Of a stretch of DNA of 64,000 nucleotides, positions 9,511-20,395 are shown piece by piece. Each line of letters begins with the position of its first letter. Position 1 is the stretch's first letter. Origin of the DNA: Timema cristinae (Eukaryota > Arthropoda > Insecta > Phasmatodea > Timematidae). The translations under genes and the position numbers were made by a program. The stretch lies in NCBI GenBank assembly GCA_039000515.1, contig JBCFYV010000001.1, forward strand, positions 16,593,928 through 16,657,927, read 5' to 3'. The notes under the pieces were generated by a model. The model did not search any database. It saw only the letters and a list, made by a program, of their open reading frames with translations, and was not told the DNA's origin.

Positions 9511-10185
9511 TCTGGTCATCCGTTATTTAATTGTATTTTATATATCTATTTTTCGTCAACGTTTCTTCAATAAGCTACTATGAAAATAGGCATCGTGTGT
9601 GCATAGTATTAATAATAAATAGTATCCCCCTTTGTTTTTCCCCTCTTTTATACCCACTAGCCCCTTCACACATACTGTTTGATCACATTCCTTTCAGGTC
9701 GCAAAATAATTCAAACAAAATACATCTGCGCAACTACATATCAAACGTGGTTTCATCAAACCATAATTCACGACGTGTATTGATTGATCAATATAATCAC
9801 ACGCTGTATCAATTCTAATTTGAAATGCAATTTTTTTCTAAAGGAAATAATTGACCTATTCTCTACCTAAACGTGAAGTCGACAAATAATAACTCTTAGC
9901 TGGTTAAACTATTTGGCACACTAGTATAATTACTTTGCAGGTAGTATATTATGAGTTTAAATATCGATTATAGTTAACAACTGTCTCGAAACAATAATTA
10001 GCCTAGATATCCCATTGTGTTTAGTTGTTGCATGTAATGTTTTAAGGTGAGCTGAAACTATTGTAATCAGTATTTGGCGTAATTTGTTAGACCTGATTTT
10101 AGATTTATCGGAAAGTATAATTTCAGATCAAAATAGCTCAAGATTTCTTTCCAGTCAAAAATATTCTCGCTTCTTTAACCGAGTT
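9511..10185. other. Unrecognised AT-rich DNA
   Basis: A 95-codon frame at 9531-9818 has no recognisable domain. Nothing else seen. Confidence 0.35.
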
Positions 10186-10345
10186 ACAGTCCACTTTTCA
10201 TAGGAAGAACCTTATCTGGCAGATAGAAAATACTCTAGATATAATTTCACGTGTTCATAAGCCAAGCTATGTTATCTGCTGCTGTCACATTTAGTATATA
10301 ATATCAATAATTATAAAATAATAAAAATTATATATAAAATGTTAC
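10186..10345 (+). repeat. Dispersed repeat G copy
   Basis: TTTTCATAGGAAGAACCTTATCTGGCAG, ATAATTTCACGTGTTCATAA, CTGCTGTCACATTTAGTATA, AATATCAATAATTATAAAAT in family order. The 49-bp segment is present once. Confidence 0.65.
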
Positions 10346-10534
10346 CAAATTTGGCCGCATTTTTTTTTGTGTATTGTCTAATAGGCTCTTTCTACGAAAA
10401 TTTAACTGTAGGTATCCTTCCGTAATTTTTCAGGAGGAAGTGTCCAATGGACAACTATTTAAAATATTAATTGGAAAATAAGGGAATAAAAATTAGAAAA
10501 CGACTATCCAAAACACCAAGATTTAAATTTAAAT

Positions 10535-10772
10535 TTTTAGCAACACGTCATACTACCCGTTCGGGTTATATGCTTTAAGTACTAATTACGATAATGGATT
10601 AGGAATTAGGTAGGCTGAATTAGAGGAAGTGAACCCGCATTTGCGTGGAGGGAGAGTGGAAACCATTTAGGAAAAACCACCCCCAGTTCACCCGACCGAA
10701 ATTCGAACCTCGATCTCCCCTTCCTCAGCAGTCGAGCTCAACACGACTAGCGCGTTAGCCAACTAGCCACCA
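10535..10772 (-). mobile_element. SINE B2, near full length
   Basis: Minus strand has the B2 head (GTGGCTAGTTGGCTAACGCG), B box GGTTCGAATTTCGG, the CGCAAATGCGGG body and the shared 3' module at 10540-10570, without long TAA repeats. Confidence 0.85.
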
Positions 10773-10779
10773 ACAAAAC

Positions 10780-11099
10780 ACCAAGAAATAATCTAATAAG
10801 GACAAACATAAAATGTAACGGAAATATGTGAATATCTTTTAAAATATATATTTTCTATAATTATGTTACCTCAAAATGTAAAACAGATATTTTACTCAAA
10901 GAGCTGTTCATAATGTTTCCATGTTCTTTTCATTAGGCCTATATTTCTAAATATTTGTATTAATTAATTATCAAAAAATGAGTCTTTTAAACTACACTTT
11001 TTTAAGGGCTATAATTTTTTGAGCCATGAATGAAGAACAATCCTAATTTTAAAATATCTTACAAACTTTTTGAGTATTTTTACTTTCTTGCTAATTCTA
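10780..11099. other. Unrecognised AT-rich DNA
   Basis: Nothing recognised; may be an extension of repeat F because short words near 10860-10910 resemble 3420-3480. Confidence 0.3.
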
Positions 11100-11350
11100 G
11101 TAGATATGAAGTATTGTGATCGTAAAAAAATATGAATTCGAGATTATGTTGGCTGTTGCATGAACCCCTGAACACGAAAACGTAGTTTTTAGCGATTCCG
11201 TCTGTCCATCTATGTACCTAGAGCCGGAATCATTTTACCGAACGGGTTAAAAATTATTATCAAGTGTTATCATATAACTTCTCAGAGAGTTTTTGGGACT
11301 AGAGCTATCTATCCAACCCTAAAATTGAATGTGTATAACAGCGTAGTTTT
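11100..11350 (+). repeat. Dispersed repeat F, copy 2 (uninterrupted)
   Basis: Shares GTGATCGTAAAAAAAT, CGTCTGTCCATCTATGTACC, AGAGCC, CATTTTACC, TTAAAAATT and TATCCAACCCTAAA with 2665-3160. At the place where copy 1 holds SINE A, this copy runs straight through (ATTTTACCGAACGGGTTAAA at about 11232-11251), so it serves as a paralogous empty site. Confidence 0.6.
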
Positions 11351-11572
11351 TTTATATTTTGAAAATGTGTGTCATACGATCCACCCAAGTGTAATTTTCG
11401 TTCAATATCATACGCCCAAATTCTTTGTATATGAACTTAAGAGGTACTACTAGAGAGAGTATCATCTAACAATATGTCTGGATTTCAAGAGCGATTTATA
11501 TTTGACTAAAGTATTTGCGTCCCAATAATTATTGAGTGTGTTTTAATTATGTTAGTTGTTATATCGTTAACC

Positions 11573-12180
11573 AGGCCCGTAGTATAGTGGCCAATGCACT
11601 GGCTACAAGCATAGGGGTCCCGGGTTCAATTCCCGGCTGTTACCTTGAGTATTTTCCCGAAAGGTGAACTGTCCCAACTGTCACCAGGGTTTTGTTAATT
11701 AGGCGTAAGTTAAGTTTAAGTGTTTCCACTGGTTCCACACCATCATATTCACTATCGACCTCATACTCACCATCACCCTCATACTCACTATCACCATCAT
11801 ATCATCCCATCATACTCACGATCACCATCATACTCACGATCACATCATACTCAATATAATTATCACTCTATACTCACTCTATCACCATCACACTCATTAT
11901 TCACCATCATACTCACTATCACCAATACACTCATTATCACCATTACACTCACTATCACCATCATACTCACTATCACCATCATATTCACTATCTCTCTTAT
12001 ACTCACCATCACCCTCATACTCACTATCACTATCACCATCATACTCACTATCATTATCACTCTCATACTCACTATCACCATCACCTCATCTTATCGATAC
12101 AGGGAAAGAGCCTCGACGGAAAGGATGTATGATCAGTATATTCGTGCGTCCTCTGGACAATATTACATTAGTACTTGTTT
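11573..12180 (+). mobile_element. SINE E copy 2 with a large internal VNTR
   Basis: Head GCCCGTAGTATAGTGGCCAA is tRNA-like with B box GGGTTCAATTCCCGGC (11630-11645). Then CACCAGGGTTTTGTTAATTA and TTAAGTTTAAGTGTTTCCAC. The VNTR (11745-12088) has about 18-19 units of TCACTATCACCATCATAC and variants. The 3' end GGAAAGGATGTATGATCAGT ... GGACAATATTACATTAGTACT matches copies 1 and 3. The 209-codon frame over it is an array artefact (18 is a multiple of three). Confidence 0.85.
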
Positions 12181-12615
12181 ATCTTTCCACAAACTAAGAT
12201 ACAGGCAATATATCTCAGACGTGCAGTATTATTACTTATTCGAGAGCACAAAGACGTTTATTCAAGATGGTTCACTCTCAGATTCCAGGCGGGGGACTTC
12301 GAGTAAAGAGTTAGTAGTCTGGATACGAATGGCTGATAGAATAATATAGACCTATTCAGGAGGGCCTAATCATTAATACTCAAGCATTTTGAGCGCTCGA
12401 AATACCGACAGTGCAAGCAAGCAGATATTTTTTCATCCGGCTCTTCTTGAAATGATGTCAAGAAGTGAATGAGTCGCAACTCGCTGATAAACATCGTATC
12501 ATTATTTTAATAAACAAACAATGGATTAGCTCAGTCAAACTGTCTCCCTTCCTGAGGGGACCACGGGGTATGTGTGTGTGTGAAGATGTTCCACTCTTCG
12601 GTGTTGGCAACTAAC
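12181..12615. other. Unrecognised DNA
   Basis: A short (GT)6 at about 12571-12583. No gene recognised. Confidence 0.35.
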
Positions 12616-12619
12616 CAGT

Positions 12620-13265
12620 CACTCAGCACTCAGGTGGAGGGGAGCTACTACGAGCACAGTTGGAGGGGAGCTACTACGAGCTCAGGTGGGAGGGGAGCTT
12701 CTAGGAGCTCAGGCAGGAGGGAGCTACTACGAGCTCAGGTGGTGGTGAGCTACTCGAGCTCAGTGGAGGGAGTACTACGAGCTCAGTGGAAGGAGCTACT
12801 ACGAGCTCAGGTGGGAGGGGAGCTACTACGAGCTCAGGTGGGTGGTGAGTATACGAGCTCAGGCAGGAGGGGAGTATACGAGCTCAGGTGGGTGGTGAGC
12901 TACTACGAGCTCAGGTGGGAGGGAGCTACTACGAGTCAGGTGGAGGGGAGCTACTACGAGCTCAGGTGGGAGAGGAGCTACTACGAGTCAGGTGGTGGAG
13001 AGCTACTACAGCTCAGGGGGAGAGGAGCTACTACGAGCTCAGGTGGGAGAGGAGCTACTACGAGCTCAGGTGTGGAGAGCTACTACGAGCTCAGGTGGGA
13101 GGGGATACTACGAGCTCAGGTGGTGGAGAGCACTACGACTCAGGTGGGAGAGGAGTTACTATGAGCTCAAGTAGGAGGGGAGCTACTACGAGACAGATGG
13201 GAGGGCTTTACGAGAACAGGTGGGAGGAGAGCTATTACGAGAACAGGTGGGCCGGAAGTCACCAA
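12620..13265. repeat. Minisatellite, 27-bp unit, about 24 copies
   Basis: Unit core GAGCTACTACGAGCTCAGGT plus GGGAGGG, with frequent 1-2 base indels. GAGCTC is palindromic. Purine-rich on plus. Open frames of 60-196 codons are artefacts. Confidence 0.93.
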
Positions 13266-13379
13266 CATTAATTAGGTGGCTGGAGCCACATTAGTTAAGG
13301 TGGGAATGCAAGTTACTGTTTTTTTTTTTTGCTTCTTCCCCACTTTGATCATTGATGAACATTTGTAATGGAATTACTG

Positions 13380-13926
13380 TTCCCTAGCCCCGTATTCAGT
13401 GCCCTTAGCGGTGACTAAGCTCTCCAAATTGCTAAACAATTGTTTGCTGTTGATGGGAAGGTCGGGGTTTCAATCCTGGCTATTTGATTCGCTAAAAGAT
13501 GATCTTCCTACGCAATATTTACCCCTTCCACCTCTTCCCCTCCTGGGACGGGCAATCGTATAGATTGCCGTCATTCTAGAAAGCGCACGAGCTAACCTGA
13601 ATGAAGGTTTGAACCCTGGATTTCCTGATTAAGGATCCTCTCTGAAGGAGTGGAGGAGTGGGAGGTGAGGGAGACCCTGCAGTTGACTCTTGTTACCAAA
13701 CCCAACAGTCTTCCTGTGTGGAGGTCAACTTTCCATGCGAGCTCTTCGTGCGACGAGGGGTCGACAGTAAGTGCAACCGGGACGGAAGATCGTGACCTCC
13801 CAGAACAGTTGACAGACAATGAACGCCTCTTGAGGTGTCCCAACCGTGGTGACACGACCTCCGGTCACATGTGTGGTGAATTATGGTCGCGCTCTATGGA
13901 AATAGGTTCATGGTCGCCACTGGTGC
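13380..13926. other. GC-richer unique DNA, no supported gene
   Basis: Overlapping frames on both strands (plus 13650-14027, minus 13592-13855). The plus frame runs on into SINE A copy 4, and neither has a recognisable domain. Bases 13380-13500 hold a weak tRNA-like string. Confidence 0.35.
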
Positions 13927-13937
13927 TGTTTTTATTT

Positions 13938-14126
13938 TATCCTTCACCTCTGACAAGACGTGTATTAATCATAACTTGTGAATGTGAGGAATGCCAGGCC
14001 TCCACCGTGGTTCGGATCCCACGTTAAACTGTAGGTCCTCCATTTCATCTCAAATCACCCTACCATTACACATTAGCGTAAGTGCGTATAACCCGAATGG
14101 GTAGTAAGACGCGGTGCTAATAATAA
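13938..14126 (+). mobile_element. SINE A copy 4, 5'-truncated, with 11-bp TSD
   Basis: Starts in CTTCACCTCTGACAAGACG and ends with a short TAA run. TGTTTTTATTT flanks it at 13927-13937 and 14127-14137. Confidence 0.88.
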
Positions 14127-14159
14127 TGTTTTTATTTAAAAAATATTTTTTTCTAATTT

Positions 14160-14335
14160 TGTTTGTCCCCGATTCTTAATACCTGTTCGGATTATATATA
14201 AATTAAATAATTACGTTAATGTGCTAAAGACGAGAAAGGTAGAATTTTAGAAGTGCACCCGACTGGTATTTGGACCCCAACCTCCGCGTCATCGACAGTT
14301 TAGTATTTTGTGAGAGTGACGCCTTATACCATTTG
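14160..14335 (-). mobile_element. SINE B with internal deletion
   Basis: Complement of the shared tail (CTTAATACCTGTTCGG), then the head region (GAGAGTGACGCCTTATACCA) with the central body shortened. It stands head-to-head with the next copy. Confidence 0.65.
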
Positions 14336-14379
14336 AACACCAAAGTTTTTTTTTTTCCATTTAGAGTAAGTGTGACGAT

Positions 14380-14622
14380 TGATCAAATATAATAAGATTC
14401 TCAATTTTAAAGATAAACTGCCGATGACAGGGATATCGATGTTCGAATCTCGCTCGGACTCGGATGTATTGAAGTTTTTTTCACAACTGGTTTCCACTCT
14501 ACCTCCACGCAAATACGGGTAAATTTTTCTTAAATATACAACCTCATAATACTTAAAACTAGTAGCGTAATTAGTGCATAGGCGTATAACCCGAGCTTTT
14601 AGTAAAACAGGGAGCTTAAAAA
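14380..14622 (+). mobile_element. SINE B, near complete
   Basis: CTGCCGATGACAGGGATATC, GTTCGAATCTCGCTCGGA, CTCCACGCAAATACGGG and a decayed shared tail (CGTATAACCCGAGC ... GGGAGCTTAAAA). Confidence 0.75.
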
Positions 14623-14629
14623 ACAAAGT

Positions 14630-15150
14630 TAAACACATTATTTGGGTTTTTTAACGTGAGATTTCCGCGCTTACTAACTGTATGAACACATGACCTACAT
14701 ACTAACTTGATTCTAGAAAGGACACAACGCCCAATCTCCAAGTCCTTAAATTAATCACTGTGAATTGAGAAGCTTCAATTTAATCAACGTTGAAGTTTCT
14801 TTCAATGGCGGGAATCGATCTCGGGAAAATTATTTAAAAAGATAAGACATGATTTAATATGTCAGACACACTTTAGAAACATTTAGTCATTTCCTTACAA
14901 CCGCTCTCTTCACATGTTATACGCGGAAGGTAATATAATCGTGACACGTCTGTAAATATGCAACATTTACAACACGGCAGAAAAAGTACAACTAGCTGAA
15001 CCATTTTTATAATTGATCTTCACCTGAATACAACTAATTAATATCTTGATTCACAATGATACTGGTGGGAAGAAACTTTAAAAAAAATATAATTTTTTTA
15101 GGTCTAAATTTTTTTTTTCTTTTCAACACTTAAATAAAATAAGCTAGTAA
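14630..15150. other. Unrecognised AT-rich DNA
   Basis: No gene or known repeat seen. Confidence 0.35.
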
Positions 15151-15155
15151 ATATT

Positions 15156-15156
<1 letters not shown>

Positions 15157-15187
<31 letters not shown>

Positions 15188-15630
15188 GTCATCAATCTTG
15201 CTATTAGTTTGCTACAGCTCTCCACTTTGGTCCATTCTAGGCCGAATTGTTTTACATATTTTGTACCTTCTTCTGTCAACATCGTTCGCTTCCTAATTCA
15301 TGTACTCCAATCTTGGGTCTCTTTCTTTTGAATTTCACCCTTCCACATATCCTTCTTTAATTATCTTCATCAAACCATCACGTCTCAGTAAATGTCCCAT
15401 AAGGTCAACTCTTCTTTGCTACACACCTTTCCAAAACTTCCTTTCTTCATTTGCTTTTATTAACACTTCCGTATTTAATACCATCTCCATTCATGACATT
15501 TTCAACATTCTTCTGTAACACCACGTTTCAAATGTTTCTAAACTTTTTCTAGCACATGTTTCACAACTGTAAAGCGCAACGCCCCAAACATATCGATTTA
15601 TGAACCTTTTACTTATTTCCAAATATATAC
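15157..15630 (-). pseudogene. LINE reverse transcriptase, C-terminal remnant with (ATG)n 3' tail
   Basis: Read on the minus strand, bases 15610-15290 give the C-terminal signature of non-LTR reverse transcriptases: a segment like RYVWGVALYSCETC, then ETFETWCYRRMLKM, then an ANEERKFW and GHLLRRDG block. In-frame stops and one frameshift interrupt it. The frame that is open on the plus strand here is the antisense shadow. The element's 3' end is the (ATG)n run at 15157-15187, so that microsatellite is the LINE tail. The catalytic YxDD region and endonuclease are absent (5' truncation). It does not share the family of the two remnants at 20396 and 39905. Confidence 0.75.
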
Positions 15631-15641
15631 AATTTTAGTTA

Positions 15642-15882
15642 TATTATTATTATTTATTATATTATTATTAGCACCACGTCTTACTACCCGTTCGGGTTAT
15701 ACACACTTACGCTAATATGTAATGGTAGGGTGATTGTGAGATGAAACGGAAGACCTACAGTTTAAAGTGGAATCCGAACCACGGTGGAGGCCTGTCATTC
15801 CCACATTCACAAGTTGTGATTATTACACGTCTATCAGAGGTGTAGGAAGGGTTTGGTAATCAGATAAATTTGTGCCAGGACT
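15642..15882 (-). mobile_element. SINE A copy 5, 5'-truncated, with 11-bp TSD
   Basis: Shared tail and TAA repeats at 15642-15690, body to 15882, stopping in the B-box region. AATTTTAGTTA flanks it at 15631-15641 and 15883-15893. Confidence 0.9.
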
Positions 15883-15893
15883 AATTTTAGTTA

Positions 15894-16788
15894 AATAAAT
15901 ATTATCATTTTGACCATAAAAAAGGGCCTGCCTATAAAAATTGGATTGCACCTGTTATCCAAAATATATTCTGTTATACGTATTAAAAGTGCCCTTAAAA
16001 TGAAAATTTGAATAAAAATACAGAAATAATAGCATCAATATTAATAAAATACCCTCGCAAACCCCTCCCTTCAAAGTAAATTATTGGGTAAGCCCCTAAT
16101 TCCCCTATTTTCTCTAAATATCTTACATTTGTATTTGACAACAAACAAAAGTAAAACGTCGATATCGAACCGTTTATGAACTACAGACAGAGGAACAAAT
16201 GTGTTGTTTACTTACGGACGTAGTAGAAATACACAAACAAATAAAATAATTAATTGAATAATAAAAGTTAGAGTGAAGGATCTTCTGTGTCTACTTTAGA
16301 GTCATTAACTTGTGAGGCGAACGTGTCTCTTATAACCAGGTTTCCGTGTCACAGCGTCGTTGTTAACACACCTCTACAACATCTTACAACATTTTCGTCT
16401 TCATTTTGTTTATCATCGGCCTTAGAAAAGTTGGGGAAGGTGGGATAGCAAAAGGTTTTTACTCATAAAAACCAACAGACATATATCTTTCCCTTTATTT
16501 TCACTAACGGCGGATTCCATCTCAAAACTCCTCTCACGACCTTCTGGAGTTGAAACTTGAAGGTCGCTGGAGATGATGGACATCGACAGATCACGACAAC
16601 GTTTTGGGTGTGTTTGATCGTGTCAGTGTGGATGTGGCATTATGGGAAGGCGGTGTTCTGGGAGAGGGCGCCATAACAGTTCTCTTTGCCTTGGTTACTT
16701 CTGAAGAACTGGGCCCTCTTATCTCTTTCTCCGTCACGTGGTCTATCGTCATTATCACGAGACGCGCGTACTGCCATCGTCGTGAAAA
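15894..16788. other. Unrecognised DNA, slightly GC-richer at 16500-16788
   Basis: No domain in the short frames on either strand. Nothing else supported. Confidence 0.35.
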
Positions 16789-17535
16789 GCCCGTGTTGTC
16801 ACTGACACGACTTTCGCGTGCTGTCACTATTGTGACACTAGCGGGTTTTCACTATTGTGACACTCACGTGTTGTCACTATTGTGAAACTAGCATGTTGTC
16901 ACTGTCGTGACATTCACGTGTTTTCACTGTTACGACACTCGCGTGATGTCACTATTGCGACACTAGCGTGTTGTCACTATTGTGACACTAGCGTGTTGTC
17001 ACTATTGCAACACTAGCGTGTTGCTACTGTTGTGTCACTCGTGTGGTGTCACTATTGCGACATTAGCGTGTTGTCACTATTGCGACACTAGCGAGTTGCT
17101 ACTGTTGTATCACTCGCGTGTTGTCACTATTGTGACACTCGCGTGTTTTCACTATTGCCAGTCACGCGTGTTATCACTATTGCGACTTTATCGCGGTGTC
17201 ACTATCGTGACACTCGCGTGTTGTCACTGTCACGAGACGCACGTGTTTTCACTGTTACGACACTCGCGTGATGTCACTATTGTGACACTATTTTGTTATT
17301 ACTATTGCGACACTCGCGTGTTGTCACTGTCGTGACATTCGCGGGTTTTCACTGTTACGACACTCGCGTGATGTCACTATTTCGACACTAGCGTGTTGTC
17401 ACTATTGCGACACTAGCATGTTATCACTATTGCGACACTATCGTGGTGTAACTATTGTGACACTCACGTGTTTTCACTATTGACAGACGCGCGTGTTATC
17501 ACTATTGCGACACTATCGTGACACTCTCGTGTTGT
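16789..17535. repeat. Minisatellite, 25-bp unit with a hairpin in each unit, about 29 copies
   Basis: Consensus about GTGTTGTCACTATTGTGACA plus CTMGC. TGTCAC-TATT-GTGACA is a 6-bp stem with a 4-base loop. A mixed block starting TTTTCACTGTTACGACACTC recurs at 16921, 17246 and 17346, so spacing is 325 and 100 bp (13 and 4 units). Confidence 0.93.
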
Positions 17536-17699
17536 CACCGTCACGCCCCACACCAGTGTTCGTATCTGCACCTGCGGCATTAAAACATAATAACATTGTT
17601 AAGGTGGGAGTGTGGGAAACGCGAGCTAAGGGCAGTATTTATTTGGAGTTATTTCTTAATAACAAAACACTTTTGTTTTTTGGTCAAAAATATAAATTA

Positions 17700-17940
17700 C
17701 GTGCTTTGGTTGCTGCATGGTCTAACGCACTACTCTCTTGTTAGACTAAACTGCTGATTTAGGGGAGATTGAGTTTCGAATCTTTGTCGGGTGTATTTAC
17801 AAAATGGGTTTTCACTCTCTCTCCACATAAATGCAGGTACTTTTCCTCTAAATATAACCTATAAAATCCCTAAACCCATTAGCTTGGTTAGTAAATAAGC
17901 GTACAACCCGAATGGGTAGTAAGATCAATGTTTTTTTTAA
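17700..17940 (+). mobile_element. SINE B, full length
   Basis: Head TGCATGGTCTAACGCACTAC, B box TTCGAATCTTTGTCGGGTG, body, and shared tail CGTACAACCCGAATGGGTAG. Confidence 0.8.
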
Positions 17941-17949
17941 CATTTATTA

Positions 17950-18075
17950 AAAGTGACATCAGCAGATCACGTTACTTGGCGTAAGAATACGTGAAAGTAG
18001 AGCTAGTAACTTATCTGTCAGATATTGGCCCTTCCTATGAAAACTAGACTGTATAGAACATCTCGCTATCTGCAG
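17950..18075 (-). repeat. Dispersed repeat G copy
   Basis: Complement carries AGTTTTCATAGGAAGG, ATATCTGACAGATAAGTTAC, TAGCTCTACTTTCACGTATT. One unexpanded copy of the 49-bp segment. Confidence 0.6.
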
Positions 18076-18287
18076 TCCTCCATCGAGAACAATAGCCTCT
18101 CTTCTTAGCAAATCTCGACCTCTTCCGGCCGAGTTGAGCAACACAGATTATTTCAGATCTCAGCTACAAGTTTTACTGAGGAAGTGCCCTCCCCTCCCAC
18201 GCGCGAGCAGACACGTCTAACCACCCGACCTGACCTTTAGGATGTTACTTACCACTCTCACCTTCTCTGGATGTCTGTTGTTCGGCG

Positions 18288-18289
<2 letters not shown>

Positions 18290-18331
<42 letters not shown>
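18290..18331. repeat. (GA)21 microsatellite
   Basis: Uninterrupted GA repeat at the left border of the 28-bp array. Confidence 0.97.
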
Positions 18332-18334
<3 letters not shown>

Positions 18335-18339
18335 CAGCG

Positions 18340-18992
18340 ACAGAAGAACGAGTATCGGTCCATCGTGGTAGAAGAACAAATAGTGATTCACCGTGACAAA
18401 AGAACAAGTAGCGAGCCACCGGGACAGAAGAACAAGAAGCAATCCAAAGTGATATAAGAACAAATAGCAAGCCACCGTGACAAAAGAACAAGTAGCGAGC
18501 CACCGGACAGAAGAACAAGTAGCAAGCCACCGTGACAAAAGAATAAATAGCAAGCCACCGTGACAAAAGAACAAGTAGTGATCCACCGTGACAGAAGAAC
18601 AAGTAGTGATCCACCGGGACAGAAGAACAAGTAGCAAGTCACCGTGACAAAAGAACAAGCAGCAAGCCACCGGGCAGAAGAACAAGAATCAATCCAACGT
18701 GACAGAAGAACAAGTAGCAAGTCACCGTGACAAAAGAACAAGCAGCAAGCCACCGGGACAGAAGAACAAAAGCAATCCAACGTGACAGAAGAACAAATAG
18801 CAAGCCACCGTGACAAAAGAACAAGTAGCGAGCCACCGGGACAGAAGAACAAGAAGCAATCCAACGTGATAGAAGAACAAATAGCAAGCCACCGTGACAA
18901 AAGAACAAATAGCAAGCCACCGTGACAAAAGAACAAATAGAGAGCTACCGTGACAGAAGAACAAGTAGTGATCCACCACGGCAGAAGAACAA
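18340..18992. repeat. Minisatellite, 28-bp unit, about 23 copies
   Basis: Unit core AGCCACCGTGACAAAAGAAC plus AAGTAGCG. Two main variants (CCACCGTGACAAAAG and CAATCCAACGTGACAGAAG) alternate in blocks, so it grew by multi-unit duplication. It gives Leu/Phe/Cys-rich artefact frames on minus. Confidence 0.93.
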
Positions 18993-19194
18993 GCAGCGAG
19001 AGAGTTAACCAGAGGGATAATTGTCGCGCGATCTTCACCTACTTTTGATTGCACCATCCGATCCCTCATTCAGTTGAGGGAGAGGACAAGATTAGCTTCA
19101 TTACACCCTCCACCCCACGTCTTATCAGCCTTTAGGATTTGATAAAGATTCATAAATTCAGATTATGAAGTAGACATTGGTCTTAGATTAAAAT

Positions 19195-19372
19195 AATGCA
19201 CCCATATTTACGTAAAGAGAAAGAGAGAGAGAGAGAGAGAGAGTGCGAAAACATTCAGTTAAAACCACGCTCAGTATATTCAACCGGGATTCAAACTCCG
19301 ACCTCTCTGTCACCGGAAATCAAGTCAAACACGAGACTGACACATTAGACCACGCGACCAAATATGCGAGCG
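19195..19372 (-). mobile_element. SINE B with an expanded (GA)n inside
   Basis: The GAGAGTGG part of the body has become (GA)n at 19217-19242. The head, ending TTAGACCACGCG in plus sense, is preserved. Head-to-head with the next copy. Confidence 0.7.
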
Positions 19373-19439
19373 GATTCAAGAACTACTTTCACGTATTCAT
19401 ACGTCAATCCCTTTGTTCCACAGCTGTCCTTCAGTAGTT

Positions 19440-19625
19440 GAGTGATCGAAAAGCGTCACTCTAGCAATAGACTGGACTTCTGATGACGGGTAGCTTGGGC
19501 TTCAGATCCCGGTTGGGTGTACTTAGGGTGGTTTTCGTTCAATTATTTTCCATTCTCCCGCCATTCAAATGCGAGTGCAGTTCATCTAAAATGAACTTCC
19601 TAATCCTTACCCTTTAAAGTAAACC
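19440..19625 (+). mobile_element. SINE B, 3'-truncated
   Basis: AAAGCGTCACTCTAGCAATA, GACTTCTGATGACGGG, GGTTGGGTGTACTTAGGGTG and the body to CTTCCTAATCC; no shared tail. Confidence 0.7.
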
Positions 19626-19706
19626 GTTAATGGCAACAGTGTTGAATGTAATAATTAAAACAAAAATAATTAATCGCTCTACAGTTAGTTTTTACATAAT
19701 TTAAAA

Positions 19707-19980
19707 GTGATCTGGTGGTCTAGGGGTAAGGTGTAGGACTTCTGTGCTGGGGTCCGGGGATCAATCCTCGGTATCGCCACAGATTTATCTGATTACCAAA
19801 CTCTTCTTCACCTCTGACAAGACGTGTATTAACCACAACTTGTGAATGTGGGGAATGCCAGGCCTCCACCGTGGTTCGGATCCCGCGTCAAACTGTAGGT
19901 CCTCCATTTTATCTCACAATCACCCTACCATTACACATTAGCGTAAGTGCGTACAAGCCGAACGGGTAGTAAGACGCGGT

Positions 19981-20030
<50 letters not shown>
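19707..20030 (+). mobile_element. SINE A copy 6, full length
   Basis: Head GTGATCTGGTGGTCTAGGGG, B box GGGGATCAATCCTCGG (one base off), body, shared tail and about 15 TAA repeats. Confidence 0.92.
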
Positions 20031-20114
20031 AAGACTCCCCATGCTACCTTCCCTAGCGGGACATCATCATTTGATCACAACAACGGAGTATGAACGAGGA
20101 AGTTATAATTTCAA

Positions 20115-20205
20115 ATAATTGTGCCTACATTTACATGAAGGGAGAGTGGGAAAGTAAATTGAGAGAACGAAACCCCTCAGCTGAGATTCGAGCCTCAAAC
20201 TACCC
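20115..20205 (-). mobile_element. SINE B fragment
   Basis: AGGGAGAGTGGGAAAG and GAGATTCGAGCCTCAAAC match the minus strand of the B body and B box only. Confidence 0.5.
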
Positions 20206-20211
20206 TTCAGT

Positions 20212-20395
20212 CCGAAACCTTAGTTCAGTTGGTAACATGTCTGCTTGCTGAGCTAAGGATCTCGGGTTCAATTCATGGCATGGCTGAAAAATGTATCATT
20301 AGTGAAATGAGGGTTCCCGCTTTCACAGTGATAAATTAACGGGTGGTGGGCTGGAGTTTGTGTCTGTTCTAGATTTAAGCTCGTTTATAAATTCT
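20212..20395 (+). mobile_element. SINE C copy 1
   Basis: tRNA-like head TCAGTTGGTAACATGTCTGC with B box CGGGTTCAATTCATGG, then AAATGAGGGTTCCC, GGGTGGTGGGCTGGAG, TGTGTCTGTTCTAGATTTAA. Three other copies: 23695, 41440, 55030. Confidence 0.75.

Noticed and set aside
11720..12349. 209-codon frame rich in Ile/Thr/Leu
   Set aside because: Covers the VNTR of SINE E and its flanks; the antisense frame is equally open.
15300..15518. Plus-strand protein of 72 codons
   Set aside because: It is the antisense shadow of the minus-strand reverse-transcriptase remnant.
18245..19069. Leu/Phe/Cys-rich frames resembling membrane proteins
   Set aside because: Antisense reading of the 28-bp minisatellite, present in all three minus frames because 28 shifts the frame at each unit.
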